Source: Chitinophagaceae bacterium
GTDB lineage: Bacteria; Bacteroidota; Bacteroidia; Chitinophagales; Chitinophagaceae
Direction of reading: 5' to 3'
DNA: 64,000 bases
NCBI GenBank assembly: GCA_947452965.1
Contig: CANGEW010000001.1
Coordinates: forward strand, 124,001 to 188,000
Shown: positions 1-11,184 of the stretch, in pieces
Layout of the letters: every line of letters starts with the position of its first letter
How positions within the stretch are numbered: the first letter of the stretch is position 1
Position numbers and translations under genes: made by a program
The notes under the pieces: model-generated
The model's input: only the letters and a program-made list of their open reading frames with translations
Told to the model about the DNA's origin: nothing
The model's database searches: none

Positions 1-1
1 A

Positions 2-655
2 ACTGCAAAACCATCTTTTGCCACATTGCCTTTACCCGGAGTGCAGCCAGTATTGGTAGATGAACAAGGAAAAGAAATAAATGGAAATGAAGTGTCTGGA
101 AATCTTTGCATCAAATTCCCATGGCCAGGCATGTTAAGAACTACTTATGGTGATCATGAACGCTGTAGATTAACTTATTTTTCTACTTATAAAAATTTAT
201 ACTTTACCGGAGATGGCTGCATGCGTGATAAAGTTGGCGACTACAGAATAACAGGAAGAGTAGACGATGTATTAAATGTAAGCGGACACCGAATTGGAAC
301 AGCAGAAGTGGAAAATGCCATCAACATGCATACAGGCGTCATTGAAAGTGCGGTTGTAGGCTATCCTCATGACATAAAAGGACAAGGCATTTATGCTTAT
401 GTAATTTGCAATGCCTTACATGAAGATGAAACGCATACAAAACAAGACATTTCTCAAACAGTAGCCCGAATTATTGGTGCCATAGCAAAACCTGACAAAA
501 TTCAATTTGTAAGTGGACTGCCCAAAACACGAAGCGGGAAAATCATGAGAAGAATTTTAAGAAAAATTGCTGAAGGTGAATTATCTAATTTGGGTGATAC
601 AACAACCTTGTTAGATCCATCAGTAGTAGAGGAAATCAAAAACAATAGATTATAA
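2..655 (+). CDS. acs: Acetyl-CoA synthetase / acyl-CoA synthetase C-terminal part (5' truncated by window edge)
   Basis: Frame open to the window start; contains [38 protein letters not shown] and [20 protein letters not shown], typical of acetyl-CoA synthetase C-terminal domains. Confidence 0.9.
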   Translation, partial: TAKPSFATLPLPGVQPVLVDEQGKEINGNEVSGNLCIKFPWPGMLRTTYGDHERCRLTYFSTYKNLYFTGDGCMRDKVGDYRITGRVDDVLNVSGHRIGTAEVENAINMHTGVIESAVVGYPHDIKGQGIYAYVICNALHEDETHTKQDISQTVARIIGAIAKPDKIQFVSGLPKTRSGKIMRRILRKIAEGELSNLGDTTTLLDPSVVEEIKNNRL

Positions 656-1893
656 TGATGGCTGTTTCTCCAAAAGACATTTCAATCAATGAATATGATT
701 ATGAATTACCGGACAACAGAATTGCCTTGACTCCATTAGAAAACAGAGCGCATTCAAAACTGCTTGTTTATAAAAATCATTCAATTGAAACAACTTTATT
801 TGAAAATATTTTCAACTATCTACCCAAAAATTCTTTACTTGTTTTTAATAACAGCAAAGTGATTAATGCGCGATTGCGATTTGAAAAAAAAACCGGCAGT
901 GCAATAGAAATCTTTTGTTTAGAACCGGCAGATGATATTAATGAATATGCTACTGCCATGAATAGAACTGGGCATGCCAAATGGAAGTGCTTTGTAGGTG
1001 GTGCTGCAAAATGGAAAGAGTCTTTTTTAGAAAAGATTTTTTTATTAAATAATTCTGAGATTATTTTAAAAGCTAGAATTGTAGAACGTATAACAGATGC
1101 CTACATTATCGAATTTTCCTGGTCACCCAGCGAATACACTTTTGCAGAAATAATAACTGTGGCAGGACAAATCCCTCTACCACCCTATATCAAAAGAGCT
1201 CCTTTATCGTCTGATGCCAACCGTTATCAAACGGTGTATGCTGCACAAGAAGGCTCGGTTGCCGCACCAACTGCTGGTTTGCATTTTACAAAAGAAATAC
1301 TTCAACAAACATCTACACATCACATCAATCAAGCACATGTAACCCTTCACGTTGGAGCTGGTACATTCAAGCCTGTTAAGGCAGATTCAATGAAAGACCA
1401 TGAAATGCACGCCGAGTGGATTGAGATTTCTACTGATACTATAAAGCACCTGCTACTGCACAAAGAATTTATAATAACAGTTGGAACAACTTCTCTGAGA
1501 ACACTCGAATCTATTTATTGGTTAGGAATTAAAACAATCATCAATCCTACCATTACAAAGCTTGAACTTGGTCAATGGGATGTGTATGAGCAATTAAATG
1601 ATTTAAGAGAATACTCAATAGAAGAATCTTTAAAATCATTATTACACTGGCTGCAACAACAACAAAAAGAAAAATTATTTACCCAAACGCAATTATTAAT
1701 AACGCCTGGATACTCATTCAAAATGGTAAAAGCTTTATTTACTAATTTTCATCAACCCAAGTCAACCTTGCTTTTACTGGTAGCAGCAGCCATTGGAGAA
1801 GATTGGAAAAAATGTTACCGCTACGCTCTGGAAAATGATTTTAGATTTTTGAGTTATGGAGACACCAGCCTGTTATTTATGGCTGAATTGTAA
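655..1893 (+). CDS. queA: S-adenosylmethionine:tRNA ribosyltransferase-isomerase
   Basis: ORF with YELPDNRIAL, GSVAAPTAGLHFT, VTLHVGAGTFKPV and TNFHQPKSTLLLLVAA motifs. Confidence 0.93.
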   Translation: MMAVSPKDISINEYDYELPDNRIALTPLENRAHSKLLVYKNHSIETTLFENIFNYLPKNSLLVFNNSKVINARLRFEKKTGSAIEIFCLEPADDINEYATAMNRTGHAKWKCFVGGAAKWKESFLEKIFLLNNSEIILKARIVERITDAYIIEFSWSPSEYTFAEIITVAGQIPLPPYIKRAPLSSDANRYQTVYAAQEGSVAAPTAGLHFTKEILQQTSTHHINQAHVTLHVGAGTFKPVKADSMKDHEMHAEWIEISTDTIKHLLLHKEFIITVGTTSLRTLESIYWLGIKTIINPTITKLELGQWDVYEQLNDLREYSIEESLKSLLHWLQQQQKEKLFTQTQLLITPGYSFKMVKALFTNFHQPKSTLLLLVAAAIGEDWKKCYRYALENDFRFLSYGDTSLLFMAEL

Positions 1894-2422
1894 CTTTCGT
1901 TCCTTCGGGGATATAACTGAATAAATCTTTCATTTCTGAATACTTTACAGAGATGCAACCATCCGTCCAATTATATTCATTATCAACTGTCCATTCTTCT
2001 GAAGGTCTTGTTCCGTGAATCGCAATGCCATCTCCTATTCTAGCCTTTTTGGGTATCAATCCTTTAGACTTCCGTTCGTTAAACCTTCTAACTGACTCAT
2101 CGTTTGGATAATCCAACAATAATTCCATTCCCCATTTTGGATTTATCTTTTTTTGAATAATTTTAAATTTTCCATTCGGAGTTCTTTTATCCCCTTCGTA
2201 CATCTTATCTGAAATATCTTTACTCCCAAACACCACTGGATAGGTTGCATACCAACCTTCTGCATCATACACTTTCAACTCAAAATCACTTTTGTCAATA
2301 ATAATATAATATGAACTATCTGCGACAATTTTTTGATGATGAGAATGAGAAGGCTTAGTATTCCTAAAGGAGATAAATAAAATGAAAATAACCACTAAAT
2401 TAAGGGTGAGTCGAATTATCAT
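1877..2422 (-). CDS. L,D-transpeptidase (YkuD-type) family protein
   Basis: IHGTRPSEEW...NWTDGCISVKYSEM catalytic His/Cys motif; N-terminal hydrophobic segment. Confidence 0.85.
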   Translation of the reverse strand: MIIRLTLNLVVIFILFISFRNTKPSHSHHQKIVADSSYYIIIDKSDFELKVYDAEGWYATYPVVFGSKDISDKMYEGDKRTPNGKFKIIQKKINPKWGMELLLDYPNDESVRRFNERKSKGLIPKKARIGDGIAIHGTRPSEEWTVDNEYNWTDGCISVKYSEMKDLFSYIPEGTKVTIQP

Positions 2423-2541
2423 ATTTATAAAAAATAAATGTAGTCACAAATATAAAACAGCCGAAAGAATATTCCCAATCAGAAAAACATTATAACAATA
2501 AAATATGTTTTAGTAAATCATAAACTTAGAGGACATATAAT

Positions 2542-2549
2542 TAGATTTG
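2542..2549 (+). promoter_or_regulatory. Bacteroidota-type -7 box TAGATTTG upstream of kbl
   Basis: Exact match to TAnnTTTG, about 23 bp before the ATG at 2572; no clear -33 TTTG. Confidence 0.4.
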
Positions 2550-2571
2550 TGAACCTGAAAATTTATTTAAT

Positions 2572-3759
2572 ATGAATTCAAAATTTATTTCGAGGATTAC
2601 ATCCGAGTTAGACTCAATAGCATCTGCAGGACTTTTTAAAAATGAAAGAATTATTTGTAGTGAACAAGGAGCTGAAATTATTGTAAATGGAAAAACAGTT
2701 TTAAATTTTTGTGCAAATAATTATCTCGGGCTTTCTTCTCATCCAAAAGTAGTTGAGGCTGCAAAAAAATATGTTGATTACAGAGGCTTTGGTATGAGCA
2801 GTGTCAGATTTATTTGCGGAACACAAGACATTCATAAAGAGCTAGAAAAATCTATTGCTACTTTTCTTGGAACTGAAGACACCATTCTATACGCTGCAGC
2901 ATTTGATGCAAATGGAGGGGTATTTGAGCCTTTGTTCAATGAAAATGATGCAATCATAAGTGATGCATTAAACCATGCGTCTATCATTGATGGAGTTCGA
3001 TTATGTAAAGCCCAAAGATATAGGTATGAGCACAATGACATGATTGACTTAGAAAAAAAATTACAAGAGACTGCTCATTTACGAAGTAGAATTATTGTTA
3101 CAGATGGATCATTTAGTATGGATGGCACCATTGCTCAATTAGATATTATTTGCGATTTAGCCGACAAATATGATGCTATTGTAATGATTGATGAGTGTCA
3201 TTCTTCCGGCTTTTTAGGCAAAACAGGAAGAGGCACCCATGAATATAGAAACGTAATGGGCAGAATTGACATTATTACAGGAACGCTAGGTAAAGCATTA
3301 GGAGGCGCAAGTGGCGGTTTCACTTCAGGGAAAAAAGAAATCATAGAAATGCTTCGACAAAGAAGCAGGCCCTACTTATTCAGTAATACCCTTGCTCCTA
3401 GTATTGTGGGTGCATCTATCACAGTATTAAATATGCTAAGTGAAACAACAGAGCTAAGAGATAAATTAGAGTATAACACAAAATACTTTCGAAGTAAAAT
3501 GACTGAGGCTGGATTTGATATCAAGCCCGGAGAGCACCCTATTGTTCCCATCATGCTATATGAAGCAACTATAGCGCAAGAATTTGCTGCTAAGCTATTA
3601 GAGGAAGGAATTTATGTTATTGGATTCTTCTTTCCTGTAGTGGCCAAAGGGCAGGCAAGAATAAGAGTTCAATTAAGTGCCGCACATGAAATTTATCATT
3701 TAGAAAAAGCTATTCAGGCATTTATAAAAATTGGTAAAGATTTAGGCATTATTCATTAA
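2572..3759 (+). CDS. kbl: Glycine C-acetyltransferase (2-amino-3-ketobutyrate CoA ligase)
   Basis: PLP-dependent alpha-oxoamine synthase motifs: NNYLGLSSHPKV, DECHSSGFLGKTGRGTHEY, ITGTLGKALGGASGGF. Confidence 0.92.
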   Translation: MNSKFISRITSELDSIASAGLFKNERIICSEQGAEIIVNGKTVLNFCANNYLGLSSHPKVVEAAKKYVDYRGFGMSSVRFICGTQDIHKELEKSIATFLGTEDTILYAAAFDANGGVFEPLFNENDAIISDALNHASIIDGVRLCKAQRYRYEHNDMIDLEKKLQETAHLRSRIIVTDGSFSMDGTIAQLDIICDLADKYDAIVMIDECHSSGFLGKTGRGTHEYRNVMGRIDIITGTLGKALGGASGGFTSGKKEIIEMLRQRSRPYLFSNTLAPSIVGASITVLNMLSETTELRDKLEYNTKYFRSKMTEAGFDIKPGEHPIVPIMLYEATIAQEFAAKLLEEGIYVIGFFFPVVAKGQARIRVQLSAAHEIYHLEKAIQAFIKIGKDLGIIH

Positions 3760-3819
3760 TTAGCATTGTATTTAATAAACGAAACTCTATTTTGATTACC
3801 TTTATATAAAATAATTTTT

Positions 3820-4170
3820 ATGAATTCAACTATTCCTACTTTTAAAAACGATCCTGTTCTTGTATTGGTATTAGGATTTATTACTTGTGGTTTATACCTA
3901 ATTTATTGGAATATCAAAACGGCAGAAGTGTTAAACGCCGTAGCTGAAAAAGAGGTTATTTCTCAACCCGTTGCCATATTTGCAGGATGTTGTTTCCCTG
4001 TGAACCTATATTTTTATTACTTAGCGGGAAAAGAAGGTTTGCCAAAGCTGTATGAAAAATTAGGACAGCCTAATAATGATCAATCAACCCTTTTATTAAT
4101 TCTTGGATTCTTTTTCCCAATGGTATCTGCCATGATTGTTCAAGGTGAAATTAACAAGCTATATAAGTAA
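3820..4170 (+). CDS. Small membrane protein, DUF4234-like
   Basis: PVLVLVLGFITCGLYLIYWNIKT motif and several hydrophobic segments. Confidence 0.6.
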   Translation: MNSTIPTFKNDPVLVLVLGFITCGLYLIYWNIKTAEVLNAVAEKEVISQPVAIFAGCCFPVNLYFYYLAGKEGLPKLYEKLGQPNNDQSTLLLILGFFFPMVSAMIVQGEINKLYK

Positions 4171-4171
4171 A

Positions 4172-4603
4172 ATGCAAAGAAAATTAATGGGCATCTTTTT
4201 GGCTTTGATGGTGCTATTATTTCCTCTAGCAATTGTTTACTTTAATGGAACTGAGCAGTTAGAAGCACAACAATCACTCTGTCCTTTTAAAATGCTTACA
4301 GGTTTCCCTTGCCCGGGTTGTGGTATTACCAAATCAATGATTAGCTTCTATAAAGGCGATTTAATCGCCAGTTTTCAATATCATATTTTTGGACCATTCG
4401 TCATAATTTTTTGTATTGTTCTCATTTTTTTAATCATTATAGAAACAATCACTAAAAAAAACAATTGGATTCATTTTTTTTATAATAAAAAAATAGCTGT
4501 TATATTGGGTATTACTTTAACAGTATATCATTCAATTCGTCTGATATATTTTGTGACGCATCATAATGTGGATGCTATTTTGAAAGAGTCGATTTGGAAA
4601 TGA
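4172..4603 (+). CDS. DUF2752 family membrane protein
   Basis: CPFKMLTGFPCPGCGITKSM signature; ATG at 4172 is in frame with the longer ORF listed from 4136. Confidence 0.8.
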   Translation: MQRKLMGIFLALMVLLFPLAIVYFNGTEQLEAQQSLCPFKMLTGFPCPGCGITKSMISFYKGDLIASFQYHIFGPFVIIFCIVLIFLIIIETITKKNNWIHFFYNKKIAVILGITLTVYHSIRLIYFVTHHNVDAILKESIWK

Positions 4604-4622
4604 CTATTTTTAAGTCCCACAA

Positions 4623-5900
4623 ATGAAAAAATTATTTTTATTTTTCTTTATTGTTCAATTTCATTTTTCACAAGCTCAACAATTATATTTTCCACCGCTC
4701 GTTGGAAATAATTGGGATACCCTTTCACCCATTTCAATGGGTTGGTGCCCAAATAAAATCGATTCCCTTTACAATTTTTTACAAAGAGAAAATTCAAAAG
4801 CCTTTATTGTTTTAAAAGACGGGAAAATCGTTTTAGAGAAATATTTTGGAACATTCACAAAAGATAGTGTTTGGTATTGGGCATCGGCCGGCAAAACCAT
4901 TACTTCTTTTTTAGTGGGGAAAGCGCAAGAGGAAAGATACTTATCTATTAATGATACCTCTTCGAAATACTTAGGAAATGGTTGGACTAGCTGTACATTA
5001 CCTCAGGAAAACAATATTCGCATTCGTCATCAACTAACCATGACTACTGGATTAAATGATGGAGTCGCTGATAATCATTGTACTCTTGATACATGTTTAC
5101 AATTTCTATCCTTAGCAGGAACAAGATGGGCTTATCACAATGCTCCTTATACATTATTAGACAGTGTTATCTCGAAAGCAACGAGACAAAACATTAACGC
5201 ATATACGCAGGCAAAATTACTCTCTAAAACAGGTATGTCAGGCTTGTGGTATAAAATAGATTATGACAATGTTTTTATAAGTAAAGCCAGAAGTATGGCC
5301 CGCTATGGATTATTGATACAAAACAACGGCATTTGGAATAGCGATACATTGTTACGTGACACAGTATATCTACATCAAATGACAACAACATCTCAAGCAT
5401 TCAATTTGTCTTATGGTTATCTATGGTGGCTAAATGGAAAGTCATCATATATGACACCTGGCTCACAAACAGTATTTCCCGGATCTTATGCCCCAAACGC
5501 TCCGGATGACATGTTTGCGGGCATCGGAAAAAATGGTCAAATAGTATCAATTTCAAGATCTACAGGATTAGTTGTTGTCAGAATGGGAGATGCTCCTTCA
5601 AATTTTGGCGAAGTACCCACTATCTTTTGTGATCAAATATGGCAAAAGTTAACAGAAGCGATGTGTGTGAGTGGAATTACATATACATTTATAGGGAGTG
5701 GCTTGTGGTCTGATAGTTCAAATTGGCAAAACAATAAAATTCCACCCGCAACTTTAACTACTGGTAATACAATCATAATCAATCCTTCTATTGGCGGGTA
5801 TTGTGCATTAAACAGAATACAAACAATCAACCCTGGAGCTGCGATAAATATAAACCCCGGAAAAATTTTATTTTTACCGGGGTCATTGTTAATTCAATAA
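4623..5900 (+). CDS. Serine hydrolase (class C beta-lactamase-like) with extra C-terminal beta-rich domain
   Basis: Signal peptide; SAGK (SxxK), YHN (YxN) motifs; C-terminal GLWSDSSNWQNNKIPP...PGSLLIQ segment. Confidence 0.83.
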   Translation: MKKLFLFFFIVQFHFSQAQQLYFPPLVGNNWDTLSPISMGWCPNKIDSLYNFLQRENSKAFIVLKDGKIVLEKYFGTFTKDSVWYWASAGKTITSFLVGKAQEERYLSINDTSSKYLGNGWTSCTLPQENNIRIRHQLTMTTGLNDGVADNHCTLDTCLQFLSLAGTRWAYHNAPYTLLDSVISKATRQNINAYTQAKLLSKTGMSGLWYKIDYDNVFISKARSMARYGLLIQNNGIWNSDTLLRDTVYLHQMTTTSQAFNLSYGYLWWLNGKSSYMTPGSQTVFPGSYAPNAPDDMFAGIGKNGQIVSISRSTGLVVVRMGDAPSNFGEVPTIFCDQIWQKLTEAMCVSGITYTFIGSGLWSDSSNWQNNKIPPATLTTGNTIIINPSIGGYCALNRIQTINPGAAININPGKILFLPGSLLIQ

Positions 5901-5918
5901 ATTAATCAGAGACTTTTT

Positions 5919-6482
5919 TTATTTTAATGCGTGAATATATTCATTGTTTTTAAACTGCTTCTTAACATCGTTCAAATCTCTTAAAATACTAGCATCAATA
6001 AAAGTTCCATTTACCTCTAATGTAAATCCACCAATTAACTCATCTTTAACCGCAGTTTCTAATTCCACATTTTTGAAAGATGTATTGGCAGTGATTTTTT
6101 CCACAATGGCATTTTGCAAATCATCACTAATGGCAACAGCTGTAGTTAATTTTACAGTATGTATGTTTTTTAAGCTATTGTATTGTTCTAGGAATGCTTT
6201 AATAATTTCAGGTAGACTATACTCTCTTGCTTTTTTCACAAGAAGTTTTAGAAATAAGGCAGTTAACTCACTTACTTTGTCAGCAAGCACTGCAGAAATG
6301 ATTTTTTCTTTAGTGTCTGCTTTAATAACTGGACTATCCAACATGGCAACAAAATCCTTATTCGATTTGCAAATCGATTGTAAAGATTTCATGTCGTCAT
6401 ATATAGTGCTTAATTGATTTCGCTCAACTGCTAAATCAAGCAAACTTTTCGCATACCTTCCTGCAAGTCTTGGATTGTTCAT
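5919..6482 (-). CDS. atpH: F-type ATP synthase delta subunit
   Basis: NPRLAGRYAKSLLDLAVE N-terminus, DELIGGFTLEVNGTFIDASILRDL C-terminus; position after atpF. Confidence 0.93.
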   Translation of the reverse strand: MNNPRLAGRYAKSLLDLAVERNQLSTIYDDMKSLQSICKSNKDFVAMLDSPVIKADTKEKIISAVLADKVSELTALFLKLLVKKAREYSLPEIIKAFLEQYNSLKNIHTVKLTTAVAISDDLQNAIVEKITANTSFKNVELETAVKDELIGGFTLEVNGTFIDASILRDLNDVKKQFKNNEYIHALK

Positions 6483-6500
6483 TTGTTGATTGCTTTTTGC

Positions 6501-6995
6501 TTAATTCAATTTGATTTCTTCTGCTAATTGAGTTATATATGATTCTTGCTTTGCTTTATCAGACAACTCTCTTCTCAATATTTTTTCACTTACTTCCACA
6601 ACCATTTTACCTACTTGATTTTTGATGTCTGTAAGGGCTGCCATTTTTTGATGATGTATGGAAGCATTCGCATCGGCAATGATTTTAGCAGCTTGTGCTT
6701 TGGCATCTTCTTTAGCCTCTTGGATCATTTTGTCTTTTATCTCTTTAGCTTCTTTTAGCATGGTAGCTCTTTCTTCTCTTGCAGATTGTAATAAGGCTTC
6801 ATTTTCACTTTTCAATTGGGCCATTTCTTTCTTTACTTTTTCTGCAGAAGCAATTGCATCAGCAATATTAGTTTCACGCTCTTGTAAACCAGCAATGATT
6901 TGTTTCCAAGCAAACTTCTTCAAGATGAAGAATACAATCAAAAAAGCTAATAGAGTCCAAACAATTAATCCTAAATGAGGTAATAACAAATCCAT
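6501..6995 (-). CDS. atpF: F-type ATP synthase subunit b
   Basis: Single N-terminal TM segment, FAWKQIIAGLQERETNIADAIASAEK and long charged helix; position after atpE. Confidence 0.94.
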   Translation of the reverse strand: MDLLLPHLGLIVWTLLAFLIVFFILKKFAWKQIIAGLQERETNIADAIASAEKVKKEMAQLKSENEALLQSAREERATMLKEAKEIKDKMIQEAKEDAKAQAAKIIADANASIHHQKMAALTDIKNQVGKMVVEVSEKILRRELSDKAKQESYITQLAEEIKLN

Positions 6996-7024
6996 CGTAT
7001 AAATTATTTAAGTTTTTTTAAAAG

Positions 7025-7063
7025 ATTACTGCATTCGCGGCCCTGTGCGTTGAATGCAGTAAT
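7025..7063 (-). promoter_or_regulatory. Perfect 12-bp-arm inverted repeat (RNA hairpin) between atpE and atpF
   Basis: ATTACTGCATTC (7025-7036) / GAATGCAGTAAT (7052-7063), 15-nt loop, immediately after the atpE stop on the coding strand. Confidence 0.75.
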
Positions 7064-7078
7064 TAGTTTGTGCATTGA

Positions 7079-8493
<1,415 letters not shown>

Positions 8494-8700
8494 AATGTGC
8501 CTTAATTTTGCCGCAAAGATAAGGCCATAGGGCTAATTTTAAAAAAAGAATGGCCTTTTTTATGTAATATCCACAAGAAATCGTTTTAAGTAAATAATAG
8601 TTGCTAATCAATGACTTATTAAATGATTAATGCCCATTTCCTCTCCACTCCTGCATTTTCAGAATTCATACCAAATGAATGCTTCCGCCAATTAGGCTCA

Positions 8701-9522
8701 TTAGCCAAATAATTGCATTTGAACAGGGTTGTTGGATACATATTGATGGTGAATGCTTTGACCTATTCGATACAGTTTTGAAGGTTCGTATCGAGATGCC
8801 ACAATGATTTCTGTATTCGTTGTGTTTTTCTTGAAAAAATTGGATACTAGATCCGGGCAATTATTTTCTTTTGATAAATGGGAAAGTAACAAATGAGAAA
8901 GTTGAGGCGAGCGATGATTCAAAAAAAGCTCCATTGCCTGATTATTTGATAAATGCCCCTCATCACTAGTGATTCTTTTTTTAAGATGGTAAGGATAAGA
9001 TCCATTTTCCAACATTTGTTCATCATAATTAGCTTCCAAAAAAACTGCATGACATTTGCTAAAATGAGTCTTAACTTTTTCACACACATGTCCAATATCC
9101 GTAAATACTCCAACATGATAATTAGAAGAAGATACAACAAAACTACATGGGTCAACGGCATCATGAGATTTCGAAAAAGACGTTATTTGTAATTGCCCAA
9201 TGGTGTAGATTTCATTGGTAAAAAAACCCTTGATTAAATTAGACGGAATCGGTGTGCGGCAATTTGTTTTTGTTTTTGCTGATATATATACAGGCAAATC
9301 ATACTTTTTAGAAAGCACTTCTATCCCTTTTACATGATCAATATGTTCGTGTGAAATAAAAACCGCCTTTACTTTCTTCATTGAAATATTTACTTGCTTC
9401 ATGCGTTTTTCTATTTCCTTACACGATAATCCGGCATCAATCAACACAGCTTCTTCTTGATTACCTACATAATAACAATTTCCGTTACTTCCAGAATTAA
9501 GCGAAGCAAATTCAATACTCAT
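8701..9522 (-). CDS. MBL-fold metallohydrolase, YycJ/WalJ-like
   Basis: FASLNSGSNGNCYYVG start, SHEHIDHVKG metal motif, LLLSHLSKENN. Confidence 0.85.
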   Translation of the reverse strand: MSIEFASLNSGSNGNCYYVGNQEEAVLIDAGLSCKEIEKRMKQVNISMKKVKAVFISHEHIDHVKGIEVLSKKYDLPVYISAKTKTNCRTPIPSNLIKGFFTNEIYTIGQLQITSFSKSHDAVDPCSFVVSSSNYHVGVFTDIGHVCEKVKTHFSKCHAVFLEANYDEQMLENGSYPYHLKKRITSDEGHLSNNQAMELFLNHRSPQLSHLLLSHLSKENNCPDLVSNFFKKNTTNTEIIVASRYEPSKLYRIGQSIHHQYVSNNPVQMQLFG

Positions 9523-9574
9523 AATATTCTTTAAATGAAAAAAGCAATTTACATTTTAATAAATTAAATCTTTC

Positions 9575-10375
9575 ATGAATTATTTTTTTGATTATAAGTT
9601 AAATAGCTTTGTGGAATCATTTTTAAAAAGTATGAAAGTATTTCCGTTGAGCGAAGGGAGTTTTACCATTGATCAAACCAAACAATTTATTCCTTTTAAT
9701 AAGGAAGCAGATGACTTGCAACAACGAACAGTAGGAAGTCTGCTTGTAGAAATTCAACCATTTGTAGTCATTACAAAAAGAGACATTATTCTATTAGATT
9801 GCGGACTGGGATATACCAATCAACAAGGTGTATTACAATTACACCAAAACTTGATTGATATTGGTATTGACCCCTTAAGTGTTACCAAAGTTTTGATGAG
9901 CCATTTGCATAAAGATCACGCAGGCGGAATAGGAAAAAGAGATGATGTATTAGGTAGATCTTTCTTGAGTTTTCCAAATGCTACCTACTATATTAATCAA
10001 CAAGAAATGGAATTTGCCATGAAAGGAAGCAGCGCATCTTATTTGCCTGAAAAATTACAAGTGCTCTACCACTCTGACAATGTTGTACTCATAAACAATG
10101 AAGGCGCCATTGACAACTACATCACTTATTCTCACACTGGGGCTCACTCACCATTTCATCAAGTATTTTGGATTGAAGAAGATGGTGAAAAGATATTCTT
10201 TGGAGCTGATGAGGCACCTCAACTACGTCAAATGAAAAGCAAATTTGTAGCCAAATATGATTTTGATGGAAAAAAAAGTATGCAATTGAGATTGAACTGG
10301 TGGGAACGTGGCAATTCGGAGCATTGGACCATGTTATTTTATCACGACATTAAAACGCCGACAGTTTCTCTATAA
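9575..10375 (+). CDS. MBL-fold metallohydrolase (in-frame ATG at 9632 may be the true start)
   Basis: SHLHKDHAGG (HxHxDH) motif, DCGLGY, THTGAHSPFHQ. Confidence 0.8.
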   Translation: MNYFFDYKLNSFVESFLKSMKVFPLSEGSFTIDQTKQFIPFNKEADDLQQRTVGSLLVEIQPFVVITKRDIILLDCGLGYTNQQGVLQLHQNLIDIGIDPLSVTKVLMSHLHKDHAGGIGKRDDVLGRSFLSFPNATYYINQQEMEFAMKGSSASYLPEKLQVLYHSDNVVLINNEGAIDNYITYSHTGAHSPFHQVFWIEEDGEKIFFGADEAPQLRQMKSKFVAKYDFDGKKSMQLRLNWWERGNSEHWTMLFYHDIKTPTVSL

Positions 10376-10378
10376 AAA

Positions 10379-11104
10379 TTAATACCTCTTTTTGAAGTTG
10401 CGATTATTGTTGTTGCGATTGTCTCTACCCCCATTATTTCTACCTCCTCCGCGATTATCCCTACCCCCATTATTTCTACCTCCTCCAAAGTTTTGACGAT
10501 ATTGATTACGACCACCTCCGTACTCATCTCTTTCTGTGCGATTGTCTGTTCGATGTTTTACAAAAGGCTTGTTATTAAACTCTAATTGCCCCTCAGTAAT
10601 AGCTTGTAATTCAGTTTGGATATTATCATCGTGCACCAATTCTTTGTGCCAGTTACTATAGGTTAGTTTCATATAGTAAGCAATTGCATTTGCGAAGCCT
10701 TGTTTTTTATCAGAGTTATCTTCTTTCAAAGCCTTGTCAATTACCAATTCAATATTTTTACCCAGGTGATTGAATTTTGGATATTTTTTTGGGTAGCGTA
10801 ATCTTTCTGGTTTTGCTTTTAAGGTTTCTCTTGTTGGGATGGGATAAGGACTTTCCACATCTAATGTAAAGTCACTGATTAAAAAAAGGTGATCCCATAG
10901 TTTATGACGAAAATCTTCTACATTTTTTAAATGTGGATTCAAAAAACCCATTAATTCAATAACAGTATATGCATTTTTTTGTCTAGTTTCTCTGTCTTCA
11001 ATCGTTAAAAGATATTCTACCATTTTTTGAATATGTCTTCCATATTCTTTCATGATAAGATGATTTCTGGTAGTATTATACTCCATGTTGTCTACGTTAA
11101 GCAT
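10379..11104 (-). CDS. DUF4290-type protein with Gly/Arg/Asn-rich C-terminal tail
   Basis: MEYNTTRNHLIMKEYGRHIQKMVEYLLTIEDRETRQKNAYTVIELMG matches my recollection of DUF4290; tail GGGRNNGGRDNR repeated. Confidence 0.75.
   Translation of the reverse strand: MLNVDNMEYNTTRNHLIMKEYGRHIQKMVEYLLTIEDRETRQKNAYTVIELMGFLNPHLKNVEDFRHKLWDHLFLISDFTLDVESPYPIPTRETLKAKPERLRYPKKYPKFNHLGKNIELVIDKALKEDNSDKKQGFANAIAYYMKLTYSNWHKELVHDDNIQTELQAITEGQLEFNNKPFVKHRTDNRTERDEYGGGRNQYRQNFGGGRNNGGRDNRGGGRNNGGRDNRNNNNRNFKKRY
10415..10486. repeat. Two-copy 36-bp in-frame tandem repeat (encodes GGGRNNGGRDNR x2)
   Basis: 10415-10450 and 10451-10486 differ at 2 positions. Confidence 0.9.
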
Positions 11105-11184
11105 TTCTCAAAGGTAAGGGTAAAAGGGGTTATATCAAATGTATTTGGCAGCAAATTAGTTGCGAAAAAGAGCTCAAAAGCTCG

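Noticed and set aside
1877-1893. 17-bp convergent overlap of queA and the L,D-transpeptidase gene
   Set aside because: Short convergent overlaps are common in compact genomes; no sign of anything special.
5944-6978. Plus-strand ORFs antisense to atpH/atpF
   Set aside because: Antisense shadows of well-supported atp genes.
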